A stretch of 64,000 bases of DNA from Paramecium octaurelia (GCA_905182995.1 CAJJDP010000045.1:315483-379482); one strand, 5' to 3'; numbered from the stretch's first letter, positions 27,753 to 39,800 are shown. Notes: a model not told the origin generated them from the letters alone. A program made the numbers and translations.

Positions 27753-28342
27753 TGCTTATTTATTATTAAAGAAATAGTATATTATTAATTTAATTCATTT
27801 AAATTATTAAAAAAGTAAAGAAAGAATAAATATTGATTTAATCTGATACAATTAAGACTAATAGATTAACGGATATTTCTAAAATCTAAAAATCAAGTTT
27901 AAATTAATTATAGATTTTATATTTTTAATTTTTTAATGCCAATAAATAATGATTAGAATGAAATAGGAGGAACTAACACTCATACTAAAAGAAATCAATT
28001 TAGTGAAATTAAATGATAGTATCATTAATGTCCTAATTATTACTAAATAATAGGTTATATCGAATTAGTAATAATATAGAATATTATATTTAGATAAATT
28101 TAGTATCGATTAAAGTTATTTGAAATAAAGTATAATCTTCTTAAATTTATTATTAATTAGTTATTAAGATCTATATTGAATGCTCTTAGAATCTGTGTTT
28201 TTTGACCTCATATCTTGTCTTTAACATAATAAATTCTAGTTTATTTAATAAACTCATTCTATCAACAAAATAATATCCTCTACTCATAAATAAAGATTGC
28301 CTATCAATATTCACTGTATTTAATAATACTTAAAATGAAATG
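27092..28342. repeat. 1251-bp direct repeat, copy 1
   Basis: Identical as far as I can read to 28344-29594; the offset is 1252. Covers the first ~660 nt of LTN1 and its upstream region. Ends directly at the N. Confidence 0.9.
27753..28342. other. Upstream region of LTN1 with 26-aa ORF
   Basis: AT-rich. It contains one plus-strand mini-ORF, ATG 27936 to TGA 28014-28016, reading MPINNDQNEIGGT then a basic tail; composition is less AT-driven than its surroundings. No other feature. The whole stretch is duplicated exactly downstream (mini-ORF copy at 29188-29268). Confidence 0.4.
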
Positions 28343-28343
28343 N
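28343..28343. other. Single N (assembly gap)
   Basis: Undetermined base at the junction of two exact 1251-bp copies. This is the pattern produced when two overlapping contig ends are laid side by side. Confidence 0.9.
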
Positions 28344-29004
28344 GAAGTTATTGTCAGGATTCCATTATATAGCTGTTTTAATAGAATTAATTGCTGATAC
28401 TTTCAATCTCTCATAGATATGATCAACCTTTTCATCTTCTAAATTGGATTCTTATTTGATTGTAGCAATTGAAAGGGATAGGTACAACTTTAAGTCGACT
28501 ATGTATTGATCACTGCACATTTTGATAGCTTATGTTTATTTTTCTTTAGTTGGGAAAGCAATTTAAAAGGCATTCAAAGCAGCTGTTGAGATCTAATTAA
28601 TGTTTGGAGTAGATTTGTACTTCTGAATTGTAATCATTGATCATAATAAACCATTATGGGAACAATGTCTTGAACTTCTTGGATAATGACTTTTTTCCAT
28701 ATTCACAAATTATGGATAAAACTTAATTGGCCAATTCTAAAACTCTTCTTTCATACTCATTATCAACATATCTTCTATATATATTTACAAATGTAGGTGT
28801 AAATTAATCGAAGAATTCATATGATTTATTTGGTAATAGACTTTTGAGTTCTGATAATGTTTTGCTTTTGGTTGTCTCGCTTTTCTTTTGGAGACCATGT
28901 ACAACCTTTTGGATCTCTGGATCTGTAATCACATCTTGTTCGATTTCGCCTTTCAAATATTGATTAGCTAATTAGCTGAATAAGTTCGTGGTTTGATTGA
29001 TCAT
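28344..29004 (-). pseudogene. Truncated duplicate of LTN1 5' end (probable assembly artefact)
   Basis: Exact repeat of the first ~660 nt of Listerin, including the 28-nt intron (copy at 28593-28620), cut at the N. It has a start codon at 29004 and no remainder. Because there is not a single difference from copy 1, a recent duplication or, more simply, unmerged contig overlap explains it. It should not be counted as a gene. Confidence 0.75.
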
Positions 29005-29594
29005 TGCTTATTTATTATTAAAGAAATAGTATATTATTAATTTAATTCATTTAAATTATTAAAAAAGTAAAGAAAGAATAAATATTGATTTAATCTGATA
29101 CAATTAAGACTAATAGATTAACGGATATTTCTAAAATCTAAAAATCAAGTTTAAATTAATTATAGATTTTATATTTTTAATTTTTTAATGCCAATAAATA
29201 ATGATTAGAATGAAATAGGAGGAACTAACACTCATACTAAAAGAAATCAATTTAGTGAAATTAAATGATAGTATCATTAATGTCCTAATTATTACTAAAT
29301 AATAGGTTATATCGAATTAGTAATAATATAGAATATTATATTTAGATAAATTTAGTATCGATTAAAGTTATTTGAAATAAAGTATAATCTTCTTAAATTT
29401 ATTATTAATTAGTTATTAAGATCTATATTGAATGCTCTTAGAATCTGTGTTTTTTGACCTCATATCTTGTCTTTAACATAATAAATTCTAGTTTATTTAA
29501 TAAACTCATTCTATCAACAAAATAATATCCTCTACTCATAAATAAAGATTGCCTATCAATATTCACTGTATTTAATAATACTTAAAATGAAATG
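28344..29594. repeat. 1251-bp direct repeat, copy 2
   Basis: Second exact copy; afterwards the sequence continues uniquely (gggtccc... at 29595), so copy 2 is the one continuous with the downstream pseudokinase gene. Confidence 0.9.
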
Positions 29595-29904
29595 GGTCCC
29601 TTTTTATACTTTTTCAATTAACAGACGAGAAATAATGAGTAGTAATGATCTAAAAATATTTAAAATTCTCAATCCATTGATTACTATAACAAATTATAGA
29701 TGAGTAAAATTGCATAGACAAAAACAAAAAGAAGATTTTCAATAGAATTATTAATAAATATACGATAACCAAATAAACAATCTTTTGAGTGGATAGAGAA
29801 TTTACATTTCCTACATAGCAATGTATTAAATATACTTTAAATAAAAATAGTTATCAAAAAACTTATGGGTTTTCTGATATGTATATTAAATTTAATTAAA
29901 ATTA
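29005..29904. other. Intergenic, AT-rich
   Basis: The first 590 nt repeat 27753-28342 (including the mini-ORF copy). The last ~310 nt are unique AT-rich DNA before the pseudokinase start, with no ORF or repeat of note. Confidence 0.55.
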
Positions 29905-31151
29905 ATGGGTAACGAATAAATTAAACCAAGTATTGCTCATTCAACTGAATGGTCATTTATTAGAGAAATCAAATCACATCCTTTATTTGGACATATCAAG
30001 GTTTACAAAGGACCCTCTGATTAATTGCAGTGCTTAAAGACTGTCATTGTGGAGGAGTCCTAATATAAAGATCAAATGGACTCCCTCAAAAAAATAATTG
30101 TCAAAGATGTCTTATCATAAAACCAACCAAGCTGTTCCTCATTAGTTTGTGTCAATCGTTTAGAAACCTAAAAACAAGAAGAGTTTTGTTCGAATTATGT
30201 CAAAATATATTTAACAGCCGATTATTCAGATCAACCAATTCAATAACTTAAAGATGTTAGATTATTTATGCTAGATATAATTCAAGCCCTCTCAGTAATG
30301 GATTAAAAAGGTGTAAATAATTGTCAATTTTGCCCTGCTAAAATCCTTCAATTTGGAGATCGAGCTAAAGTTGTTAACACATAATTATTTACCGAAACTT
30401 CTGATTATGAATAACTTTACTTTAATGAAGTTTCTAAAGATGACTGGATGATTGCACCTGAAGTGATGCAATCTCTGAAAGTCAATTGCCCTCCCTCATT
30501 CAATAGTGAATTAGCTGTTATTTTTAATTTTGGAATAATGATGATATATTTATTAACTGGAGTCCATCCAAAAGATGCAGATATCTATGATTATAAGAAT
30601 TTGACGCTCAATGATAATTTAACATCCTATGCCCATTCGATTGATTAATTACAAATACCAAGTAAAATTATTGAAATATTCTAGGTCACATTAAGCAATT
30701 AATATAAGATTGTGTTAATGTTAAAGCCAATCAAAGACCTACTTTTAAGTTGATCACCAATTTGTTAAGATAGGTTGAAATCCCACTTTAAGTTTCACAC
30801 ATTAAAAATGAGGAGGTTCCAACCAGTTAAATATTCAATCCTTGTTATGAAGATGTTAAGAAAGTCTTAAGTGAATCTCATGTTAATAAGAATCTTAATT
30901 TTCATAATGAATCTCCACAGAAGATTGAGAAATAGTAGTTTATGACTGATACCCAATAATCAGCACAATTCAGAAAATCCAAACAAATTTATAATTTAGA
31001 AAATACTTATAATTCAAGAGCTTCTATCCAATAAAAGTAGCAAATCCAGAGCATCTCTACTAAAGTTAAGACTCAAACAAAAGTTTAAAAAGTCAAAAGT
31101 CCAAGCTAAAAGCCTAAACCAATCAGGGCTAATGGAAAGCACACAAAATGA
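29905..31151 (+). CDS. Pseudokinase, possibly N-myristoylated
   Basis: 407 aa with a 23-nt intron at 30662-30684. The fold follows a protein kinase: beta-strand lobe, a hinge region, then DDWMIAPEVMQSL (APE motif of the activation segment) and VIFNFGIMMIYLLTG (helix F, with the usual Asp-x-Trp-Ser-Gly replaced), then NVKANQRPTFKLI (the RPT/S end of the C-lobe). There is no HRD catalytic loop, no DFG and no glycine-rich loop, so catalysis is not expected. It begins MGNEQIKPS, compatible with N-myristoylation at Gly2. A basic, Gln/Lys-rich tail of about 120 residues follows. Likely a membrane-attached scaffold; this is inference. Confidence 0.8.
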
Positions 31152-31203
31152 TATTATTATATATAACTATTTTATTTTCAAATTTTATTGGCTTTCAACT
31201 CAA

Positions 31204-32165
31204 ATGTCTGATTATTAGATCAAATATTAAGAAATCAAAGGAAGCCTGGCTCTTCTGTTGCAATAAAATAATTTGCTAAAATAATAACTCAAGGAAGCCT
31301 CTGAAGAAGTTTAAGAAAAATAATACCTCAAAGAAGAATGGGCTTAGGAAGTCTAGAGAGTTTAAGAAACTATTTACTAATTGTCCTATGACAACCAAAG
31401 TACAAATGAAATTTACACTAGATTTACAATAAGAAAATGAGTAGTTAACTAGAGATTGTTAAGAATTTTCATATCTGATTGAATAATAAATTGAATAAAT
31501 AACAAATCTTAAAGATCAAAATGAAAAACTTCAAGCCCAATTAGATTAGAGTAGATAATAAAATTTGTAAAAGGAAATCAGCATAAAATAATTGAGAGAA
31601 GAGTTTAATAAAAAATTAGAATAGTAGCAATCTATGCATTTTGAAGAAATTAAAAAGTTATAAGGCATCATAGATAATTAAAGCGAATTAATACAATCGT
31701 ATGAAAAGTTAAATGAAATTGAGAAGTTAGACACTTAAAATTCATTCTATTAACAAAAAATGGCAGTTGAGGATTAAATGATTGAATTGAAAAACAAAAA
31801 CTTAGTTTTAACAAATAAAGTTACAGAAGAGAAGTAGAAGTATGATTAGTTATATGAATAACACAAAGAAGAGGTTCTGAAATTATAAGGTGTCATTAAG
31901 GATTAAAAAGAACTACTATCTCAATATGAGAGAATAATTGAAAGAGAGAAAAAAGAAATACCAACTTAGTCTTATCCTTAAAATACATCATATATTCAAT
32001 CGTAATTAATACCATATTAAATTTAACAATAATAATAGCAATAATAATAGTAATAACAATAATAATAATAATAATAACAATAATAATAATAATAATAATA
32101 ATAACAATAATAGTAATTTCAACAATAATAACTATTATAGTAACAATAACTATAATAGTAATATC

Positions 32166-32196
<31 letters not shown>

Positions 32197-32683
32197 GTAA
32201 TATTAATAACAGTAATAATAATAGTAACAATAATATTAATAATAATAGTAATAATAATTGTATTCTTCCCCATTATAATATGAAAAATATATTTAACCAT
32301 CATTGTCTGTCCAAACCTAACCTTTACATACATAACCTTCATATTCCTAACCTATGTACACTAAACCTATAAATACAAATATAATTTATACTCAACCTGT
32401 TTCTCATAGATAACCCAAAACATTTTTTACTAATAATAAAATAAATCATTAACTACAATAATAATAAATAAAGGAGACCAAAAATCAAAGGGAATATCAT
32501 CTTCCAAAAAATAGCTTTCATTTAGATGATGGCGATGATTATTAAAAATCAGGTCTTGAATTTTAGGAATCATTTTTATATAAATTCTAAAATGTTATTG
32601 GAAGAATGGAAGATAAACTATAAAAAATGCAGAATGAACTTAACATTTCAGAAGTTTCTGACAAACCAAGAAGATTAAAATGA
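31204..32683 (+). CDS. Coiled-coil protein with long polyglutamine tract
   Basis: 485 aa with a 22-nt intron at 31400-31421. The N-terminal ~280 residues are Glu/Lys/Gln-rich coiled coil. From about 32025 to 32250 there is a tract of some 75 codons that is nearly all glutamine, written mostly as TAA and TAG with a few CAA, broken by scattered Tyr/Leu/Phe. A Tyr/Pro/Thr-rich section and a short acidic-to-helical end (KMQNELNISEVSDKPRR) follow. Under the standard code this tract would be a wall of stops. The complementary minus-strand ORF rich in Ile is only its mirror. Function unknown; coiled coil plus polyQ suggests self-association. Confidence 0.82.
32035..32255 (+). repeat. TAA/TAG/CAA trinucleotide tract (polyQ)
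   Basis: Degenerate (TAA)n with CAA and TAG interruptions, in frame within the coiled-coil gene; length suggests replication-slippage variability. Confidence 0.85.
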
Positions 32684-32714
32684 TTAAATTTATATATTGT
32701 TAATTTTTTGCTAA

Positions 32715-34291
32715 TCACCAAGGAAATTACTCTTCTTATTATGCAAACGTTACTTGTTTTTTTTATGTCTCTAAATCTAAATACAAACAAATACCTGCTT
32801 GATTTTTTAATATACCAGGTTGCTTCTAAACCTCATCTACACTAAATTGAACAATTGGTTATTAGGGTTGGATCTTGATCTAATTAGTTTAAGGTAAGGG
32901 GCTACTATTGCCATAATTCTAACAATAAAATAAAAGTAAATACAAGGGTATTTGAAAATCCAAAATTTTATTATGGAAGTGGTTAACTTAATGTTTACAT
33001 TTATTAATTTTATGGCATGGCCTAAAATTAAGGTGGTGATGATAAATATGATTATTATTCTTATTGCAATTATTGCTCTTATTACAATTAAGCAAATTAA
33101 TCTTTATTCTATTGCATCTACATTCCTATTTATTACTGCAATTAATGATTCTACTAAGTTAACCCTTATTTCTGCATTCTTATTCTACTAAGTTCTTCAT
33201 TAATGGCTCTATATTGTTCTTACAGATTTTACAAGATCAGTTTCAAACTAGAAATAAAACATTATATTACTTATCATTCAAAACTTACATCTATTTTACA
33301 TCTTCTTGCTTTTCAAGTAAAATACTTTAATAAAGTGAATTTAATTAATTCTACATCAGATAAACTTGTTATGTAGAATCGTTGACTTATTGCCTAACGG
33401 AATTAATCCCGTTTTGATCGTATCCAGGAATCATATTTACATTTGTTGGAATATTTAAGGGCTAAATAGTTGATTGTACCTATTGAACACTTTAAATTGG
33501 TTAAATTCCAATATTGGCATTTGATCCTAATCTAGGTCTAGGCTAACTGAGTAGATTTGAATTGGAACCAAATCTTTATTGAGGAACCAAATTTGAATTT
33601 GAACCTAATCTACCTCCATTAGGGTTACTGGAGAATCTTCTAGCAATCTATAATAAAGAATCTGGTAAGGTGATGGGCAAAGGATATTTAAATTTAGAAC
33701 ACAATTAAACAAGGTGTAAAGCCACAATGAATTCTCCTTTGTTTAGATGACCCTTTTCTCCAATGTCACAAAGATTCCATAATTCTTTTAGTTGATCTAA
33801 ACTCAAGCCAGATTTAGAAAACAAGGCTCTTGCTTGCATACCCTGGATTATTTAAGTGCCCTCCTAATCTATGGTTAGAAAATAATTTTCATATTTTTGC
33901 AACTATTCATTTTGGATATCGTATATAGGTGGTTAGAAGCCTTAGAGTAAAGGCAAGGGGCAGGAGACGTTTTTGGATAGCAATTTCTCATCTGGCGGAT
34001 AACCATTTTAGGCTAATGCAATCAATTTAAGCGCAGCAAAAAATTCATCTTTAGTGAATGTCTGTCCATTGGATGATGTAATTTACCAAATAGCCTAAAA
34101 TATTAGTAAAGTAATTACTCCTAAAATCTATTAATTCAAACCACTTGCCTTAAAGAAATTGATCACCATATCTTAACCTAGTATTCCTTAGCCCTTTAAG
34201 ATTTATGATAACAAATATTTACAGTCTAATCGCACATAGTAAAGAAATATTGAAAGGTAAGCAATTCATCTTAAGTATATTAAATTGACAT
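32715..34291 (-). CDS. EH-domain protein (Eps15/Pan1-like)
   Basis: 483 aa from six exons; introns 34194-34222, 34095-34118, 33248-33270, 32919-32943 and 32771-32794 total 125 nt and give an exact multiple of three. Two EH domains: residues ~10-75 (GQGILGQDMVINFFKASGLN, then AIWQITSSNGQTFTKDEF) and ~120-190 (YENYFLTIDQEGTQ, ARALFSKSGLSLDQLKELW, GHLNKGEFIVALHL). After them come Asn/Ser-rich repeats around GSNSNL, a coiled coil (DNLKLILQNLQEQY) and a Gln-rich end. EH domains bind NPF peptides in clathrin endocytosis. The NPF-binding Trp is in place in both (AIWQ, ELWN). The stop is 31 nt from that of the convergent polyQ gene. Confidence 0.9.
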
Positions 34292-34606
34292 TTGTTATAT
34301 AAAATAATAATACAATAATGATTTCAATTTAGTTTATTTGATATAAATCGAATAAATAATTTAAACAATTACATAAACTATTAGTATTTTATGAATCTCA
34401 ACCATTTCATCCTATAAAAATTGGATTATTCAATAATAATTCTACTTATTTTAAATATTAATTCAACGCTTCTAAAAGAGAAGCTATTACCATCCCCTTT
34501 CACTCTAAGAGTTCAAAACCATTCCAATATTCATTGCTCTATTAGATATAGACTAAGAGAAGAATCTGCTAATAATTATATGTTGAAATATTATGTAAAT
34601 ATAATA
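34292..34606. other. Intergenic, possible OTU-like remnant
   Basis: 315 nt upstream of the EH gene. On the minus strand around 34450-34520 one frame reads LRVKGDGNSFSFRSVE, close to the catalytic Asp-Gly-Asn-Cys loop of otubain-type proteases but with Ser for Cys and no further homology. Could be a decayed fragment or chance. Confidence 0.35.
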
Positions 34607-36424
34607 TCAAATTTAAGCTCCCATAATTAATTTAGACAAAAAATATTTCTTAAACTCTTCCTCTTCTTTCATATCTAAGTTTCCATTATGTCCGCAATTA
34701 ACTGCTATTAAGTAATCAATATATTTCTAATTTCTTCTTTATCTCAATCTTTAAATTTACTAAGTTTAACTAAAATTTTTAGCAATTTTATTGATGCAAT
34801 TTACAATTATCTCAACATGTTCATGGCGTTCTTTAAATTATGAATTATGTTGCTCTAAAGGTCTTCTAGTATCATTTCTTATTTTTCCTATAGGTTTAGC
34901 TATCTTTTAATTGAACATAAAGCAACTACCAAAAAATAAAGCAATTTTTTCTGGTGTAGGATTTGTATCCATAACAGCCAAGAATTGATTCTGACAATAC
35001 TCTATTTATGTAAGCAGTGCTTTTAAGTCCTAATACAATTCTTAATTGTTTTAACTATGTATTAATATTTTTAGAGATTAACTAAACCTCATTGTTTCAG
35101 TTTTAGGCAGTATTTGGCTAAAAAAAAAATCCATATATTCTATTTAAATAATTATGGGTAATTACATTTAGATTCAAGATTGAAGTAGGAGTGTAATGGT
35201 GAGTATGTTTAATTTGTAAAGAACTATCTAACCACACCTGTTTACAATTATGCTTTATACGCTATAATTTCATCATTTTGATCTTGAATTATCAATTTGG
35301 GCCCTCTGAATTCACAAAAGGATAAATAATTTGGAATATCCCAGTTTAGTATACAATTAAATAGAAATCTTGCGATTGAAAGATCAAGCCTAAGGCTTAA
35401 TAATAATTTAATTTACACTAAAGCTGTCGCAACCTAACCTAAAGAAGAGAAGGTTCTATCTGCAATCAAAAAGGATAGTTTAAGCTTGTAAGCTATTTCT
35501 TATGCAACCATTCCTCCCAAAGAGGATCCATGAACACCTAAAGTTTTTATATTAAATTTTGTCAGGAAGTATTGAACAACAAAAATACCTGATTCAATCA
35601 AATTAGTTGGAGTTGCAGTTCCAGTACTGCAACCATATTCGCAATAATTCCAGAGAATTATGTTAATTTTCAGGTCTTAATACACTTTTATCCAAGTACA
35701 CTAATATTATAAATGGTTTTACGTTCTTATACAGGGTTTCATAATATGCGGCATTTGGATTGCAAAACAAAACTGTAGGACGGTTTAATCTATTATTTGC
35801 TAAGTGAATGCAATCAATTGAAATATTTTTATATTTAATAATGTGTCTGGAAGCATTTGGATTTGTGAGTAGTATTTCATGTCTAAATTACTCTAAAGTT
35901 CCAAATAATACATCTGATTTGAAGGGTCTGATAATTGGGTTGATTTTAAGAAGTTTATCCAAGTAGCAATCGAAAAATCTTTGGATATTATTTGATTAAT
36001 TCTAAATTAATTGCTAATTCTATTAAGATAGTAATAGCTCCATCAAGTTAGATAATAAATTTGAGTAGGTTTATTACTATTAATTTAATTATCCTTTCAT
36101 TTGTTCGAATATTTAGTGTTAGAGTGTAAAGTAATCTTTGGCTTCTTATATTTGTGCTTATGAGTTTCTATTATCTAATTATCTGAAGACTTTGAGTTTT
36201 TTTATTGTATTATACAGGATGTCTTTATTATAGTCATACAATGAATAGTATTTGAAAAATAATGAGTACGATCCTGGAAATGTCAATAATTTACAAATGA
36301 ATCTGATGATAAAGTAAATGAGGGTGGTTATGATGCTGAAAATAAACCACATCATGCCTAGGCTGTAACAGCTGCTGATGAGAAGGATGGGAATAATACT
36401 GGATAATCCAAAATTGATGTTCAT
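34607..36424 (-). CDS. Membrane-anchored alpha/beta hydrolase (ABHD-like)
   Basis: About 580-589 aa; introns 35701-35722 and 35140-35165 are required. A 27-nt GTA..TAG segment near 35405-35431 (read VQIKLLLSL) may be a third, in-frame intron. Two hydrophobic helices at residues ~5-45 anchor the protein. The nucleophile elbow is GVHGSSLGGMVAQE (G-x-S-x-G), the acid lies in LIIQDQNDEII, and the catalytic His in VNCGHNGNL near the C-terminus, so the triad is complete. Family members in protists and plants (ABHD17/BEM46-like) are lipases or acyl-protein thioesterases. The 26-nt intron at 35140 matters: without it the protein would stop before the catalytic His. Confidence 0.85.
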
Positions 36425-36450
36425 TAATTATATTTTATGTACTATAATAA

Positions 36451-36807
36451 TCATTTTCTGTATATTAAGTACGGGTTAAACACTTCGGGTACAATGAAGA
36501 GACCTGCACCTAAGTAACTGAATATGGTATTCCTTGTTACTTTGATAAATGATGGAGTGACTGCATTATTCAATATTTTACTTCTTGCTGTTAATCCTGC
36601 TGTTGTCAAGGTAGTCAGACACAATAATACAAATCTCGTGTTCACACTAGCTTTGTCTAGGAGGTGTTGCTTCTTGAGTGCTTGGGTTGTAGGATTAAAT
36701 ATTACTTGTAATGCAATTGGGTAGTTGATCAAAGAATTCGGTGATAGCTTGATAGGTTTCACAAACTTATTATTGAGTGTCAGCCTTGAGAATATATTGG
36801 AAAGCAT
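36451..36807 (-). CDS. Small membrane protein, probably mitochondrial
   Basis: Intronless 118 aa. Basic, Ser/Asn-rich N-terminus (MLSNIFSRLTLNNKFVK) of the kind used for mitochondrial import, then two hydrophobic segments, around FVLLCLTTLTTAGLTA and IFSYLGAGLFIVPEVF. No family recognised. Its start is 66 nt from the divergent TOR start. Confidence 0.7.
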   Translation of the reverse strand: MLSNIFSRLTLNNKFVKPIKLSPNSLINYPIALQVIFNPTTQALKKQHLLDKASVNTRFVLLCLTTLTTAGLTARSKILNNAVTPSFIKVTRNTIFSYLGAGLFIVPEVFNPYLIYRK

Positions 36808-36873
36808 ACTAAGGAATTCTATTGGGACTCTTAATTTTGCATGTGTGTATATATGTATCTAATAAAAATAATA
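36808..36873. promoter_or_regulatory. 66-nt divergent spacer (TOR / small membrane protein)
   Basis: The entire space between two divergent start codons; contains a TG/TA-rich stretch (tgtgtgtatatatgtat). It must hold both promoters. Confidence 0.5.
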
Positions 36874-39800
36874 ATGTAGAAACCGGAATTGCAGAGAATT
36901 TTTAAGGACCTTGCTGCAAAAGTGCCAAATGAATAAAAGGAGAAAGCAGCCATGGAATTGTAGAGTGTCTACTACAAATACATTCAATAGAGTGATGATT
37001 TGTTCAACAAGATTCAAAAACTCATTAATAGTCCTGAGATTCACGAGAAGTTTGGTAATGATGATGAATTATAAATTAATAGGAGGGATATTGGCATTGG
37101 ATTAATTGACAACCACTGTCTAAGAGGCTCAAGTGTTAACCTTCGTAAATAAGTTTATTCCAAATGTGTCAGGCTAATTTATCTACAATGATGAAAAATT
37201 CTTAAGGAAGAGTGCAGAAGTCTTTGGAAAATTACTCAGATTAGGTGGAACAAAAATAGCCCAAGTAGTAGATTCACATTTTGTGGAGGCACAAAAATAA
37301 TTGAGAAGCGAAAAATATAAATTAGCTGGGGTGCTTAGTTTAAAGGAAATTTTAAATGAGGCTGCTTCAATCACATTCAATAAGTTATTTCAAACCATGC
37401 AAACAGATCGCAACTTTACACTCATTCACGGGGCCATCAGATCAAAATAATAAGCATTACGAGAAGCAGCCCTCGATTTATTTAGTGAAATTGTAAAATA
37501 AATTGCATAAAGAGAATGTATCAAATTCTTAAAGTTTTATAGAATCCTACTAAGATTATCTAGTGAAAATTTATACAGATGAAATTGAATCTAGAAAAAA
37601 ATCGAAGGAGGAAGAATACATTCATGGCAATATTATGATGATAAAAATTCTACTCACATATGCCAAATAAGATGTAATCTCTATCATTATTATGAAAAGG
37701 TCTTTTCACAAAATCAAATCTATGATTAAGGAGAATATGTGCTATCTAAAAAAGACCATAGATCAGCTATTATCAATAAGGCAGTGATAGAGACATTGCC
37801 AATCTTGGCCAAACATGCTAAACATAATTCAGTCTAGGAATTTATGGAATAGAGCATATCATTTCTATTATCATAGACAACACAATCAAGACATGTGAAA
37901 GATAAAAGTCTGCCCTACATGACTTTGGCTATGCTCATCTCATTTTTAAATGAGAATATGCTGCAAGATCTCATTAAGAAGGTTATCTTGCATATTAGGT
38001 AAGAATTACTACAAAAGAACTTTTGTGTTGAAATGATTCACTGTTTATAAGTGATATTTTAGAATTATACAAGGAAGTTCTCAGAATTCACATCAGTTGA
38101 TGTCCTCGTAGACGTATCAATATTTCATATTCATTTAAGTAAATACTCTTAAATGGTTTACATCCTCAGTCAGTCTAATTTCTGAATTAATTATGCAGAT
38201 AACAATCCGGACAATCTAATTACATCCAATAAAAGCTCTTATAAACAATTGCAGCTATTCTTCTGAGAAAGATCATCAATTTCGTAAATCCTAAGTAACA
38301 AAACTTTGAGAGCAGTGTCTTGAATGACTTTTAAGGATACTTACAAAAGGCCATCACTACTACAGAATTCAGATCTCCTGAAGCCATAGCTAATGCTATT
38401 CAAACACTCAGCACTTTTTCATTTGATTTATAGGACAGTCTTGCAATCTTTGTGAAGGATGCTGTTCTACCCAATCTTGCTAATTCTAATCCAATTATAA
38501 GGAAGGCTACTGCAAAAGCAGGATGTCTATTGTACATAAAGAAGGGTAGATCGACAGGACAGTAGATGATCTCTAAAAATGTTATGTACGAAATCCTAGA
38601 TAAATTTATGAATGTTGCCATTTCAGACACTGAATAGGATATTAGACAAACTATGCTTGCATCTCTAAATGAGAATTTTGATCCATATTTAAATTCACCT
38701 AACAATTTGAGGAAATTGTTTTTATGCATGAATGATCCAATTCCAGAAGTTCAAGAAATTGCTTTGACTATTCTATGTCGTCTATCCATTTTGAATCCCT
38801 CAGAAATTACCCCTTTTCTAAAGAAGACTCTATTTGAATATCTATAAACTCTGACTTTTGATAACAATCAACCTGAAAAGCAAACCATTAATAAATTATA
38901 CTTATTGACATCACTAATCAAACATGGTCGTACTATTGTCCAACCCTACACTAGCAATATAGCCAAGGTCATTCAATAACATCTAAAGAATCCCAACACC
39001 AGTGCAATTGTAACTTCATATTTGCTACAGGCATTTGCTTAGTTAACAGAAACAGCTAATTAAGAAATCTTAGTAAATTTAAAGGAAGTGTTTGATATCA
39101 TCATAACAGCAATGCAAGATAAGAGTTCGACTCTTAAAAGAGAAGCTGCTGTTAAATCTCTAAATTTAATTATAAAAAATACAGGATTTGTTGTACTCCC
39201 TTATTATCGTTTTCCCAATCTAATGGATGTCATATTCTAGTTAATCAGAACTGAAACTATCCCAGAAATGAGACAAGAATGTTTGAAATTACTAGGCAAT
39301 CTAGGAGCTGTAGATTCATTTATTTACAAAAGTGTTTAGGGAGTGCCAACCAAACAAAAATTCAAATTTCTAAAAAACTATCAAAACGCTCTCAATTCTG
39401 TTTCATCAAGTGAATTAATGAATGAAGTTAGAGGATATAGTGAGGATTTGATACTTATCGGTAATTTCAGCACTAAAATGTTTTTACATCTTGGAAAATT
39501 GAAAATGCAAACTGATTAAGATACATTACTTTATCAAAATAGTGGTGCATTAATAACAAAATCAGCAACATTGGATGCTCAATCTCATTATCATTAAGCT
39601 ATAAATTCATAAGATATTGAAGAATTGTTTTAATAAGTCCCTGTAATTTAACTTAATGATATTGACTACTATTCAAAGGTGACCCTAAAAACACTATTAC
39701 AAATTCTGTTGGACCCATCTTTATCGAATAACCATGAATTAGCACTTGAAACAATTATGTGGATCATAGGTACACTTAAAGCAAAGACAGCTAGTTATTT

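Noticed and set aside
27092-29594. A tandem gene duplication creating a second LTN1
   Set aside because: Copies are identical, meet at a single N, and the second contains only the 5' ~660 nt; assembly overlap is simpler.
31896-32342. Minus-strand ORF rich in Ile (148 codons) opposite the polyQ tract
   Set aside because: It is the mirror of a TAA/CAA repeat inside a well-supported plus-strand gene; its low-complexity Ile/Thr composition has no independent support.
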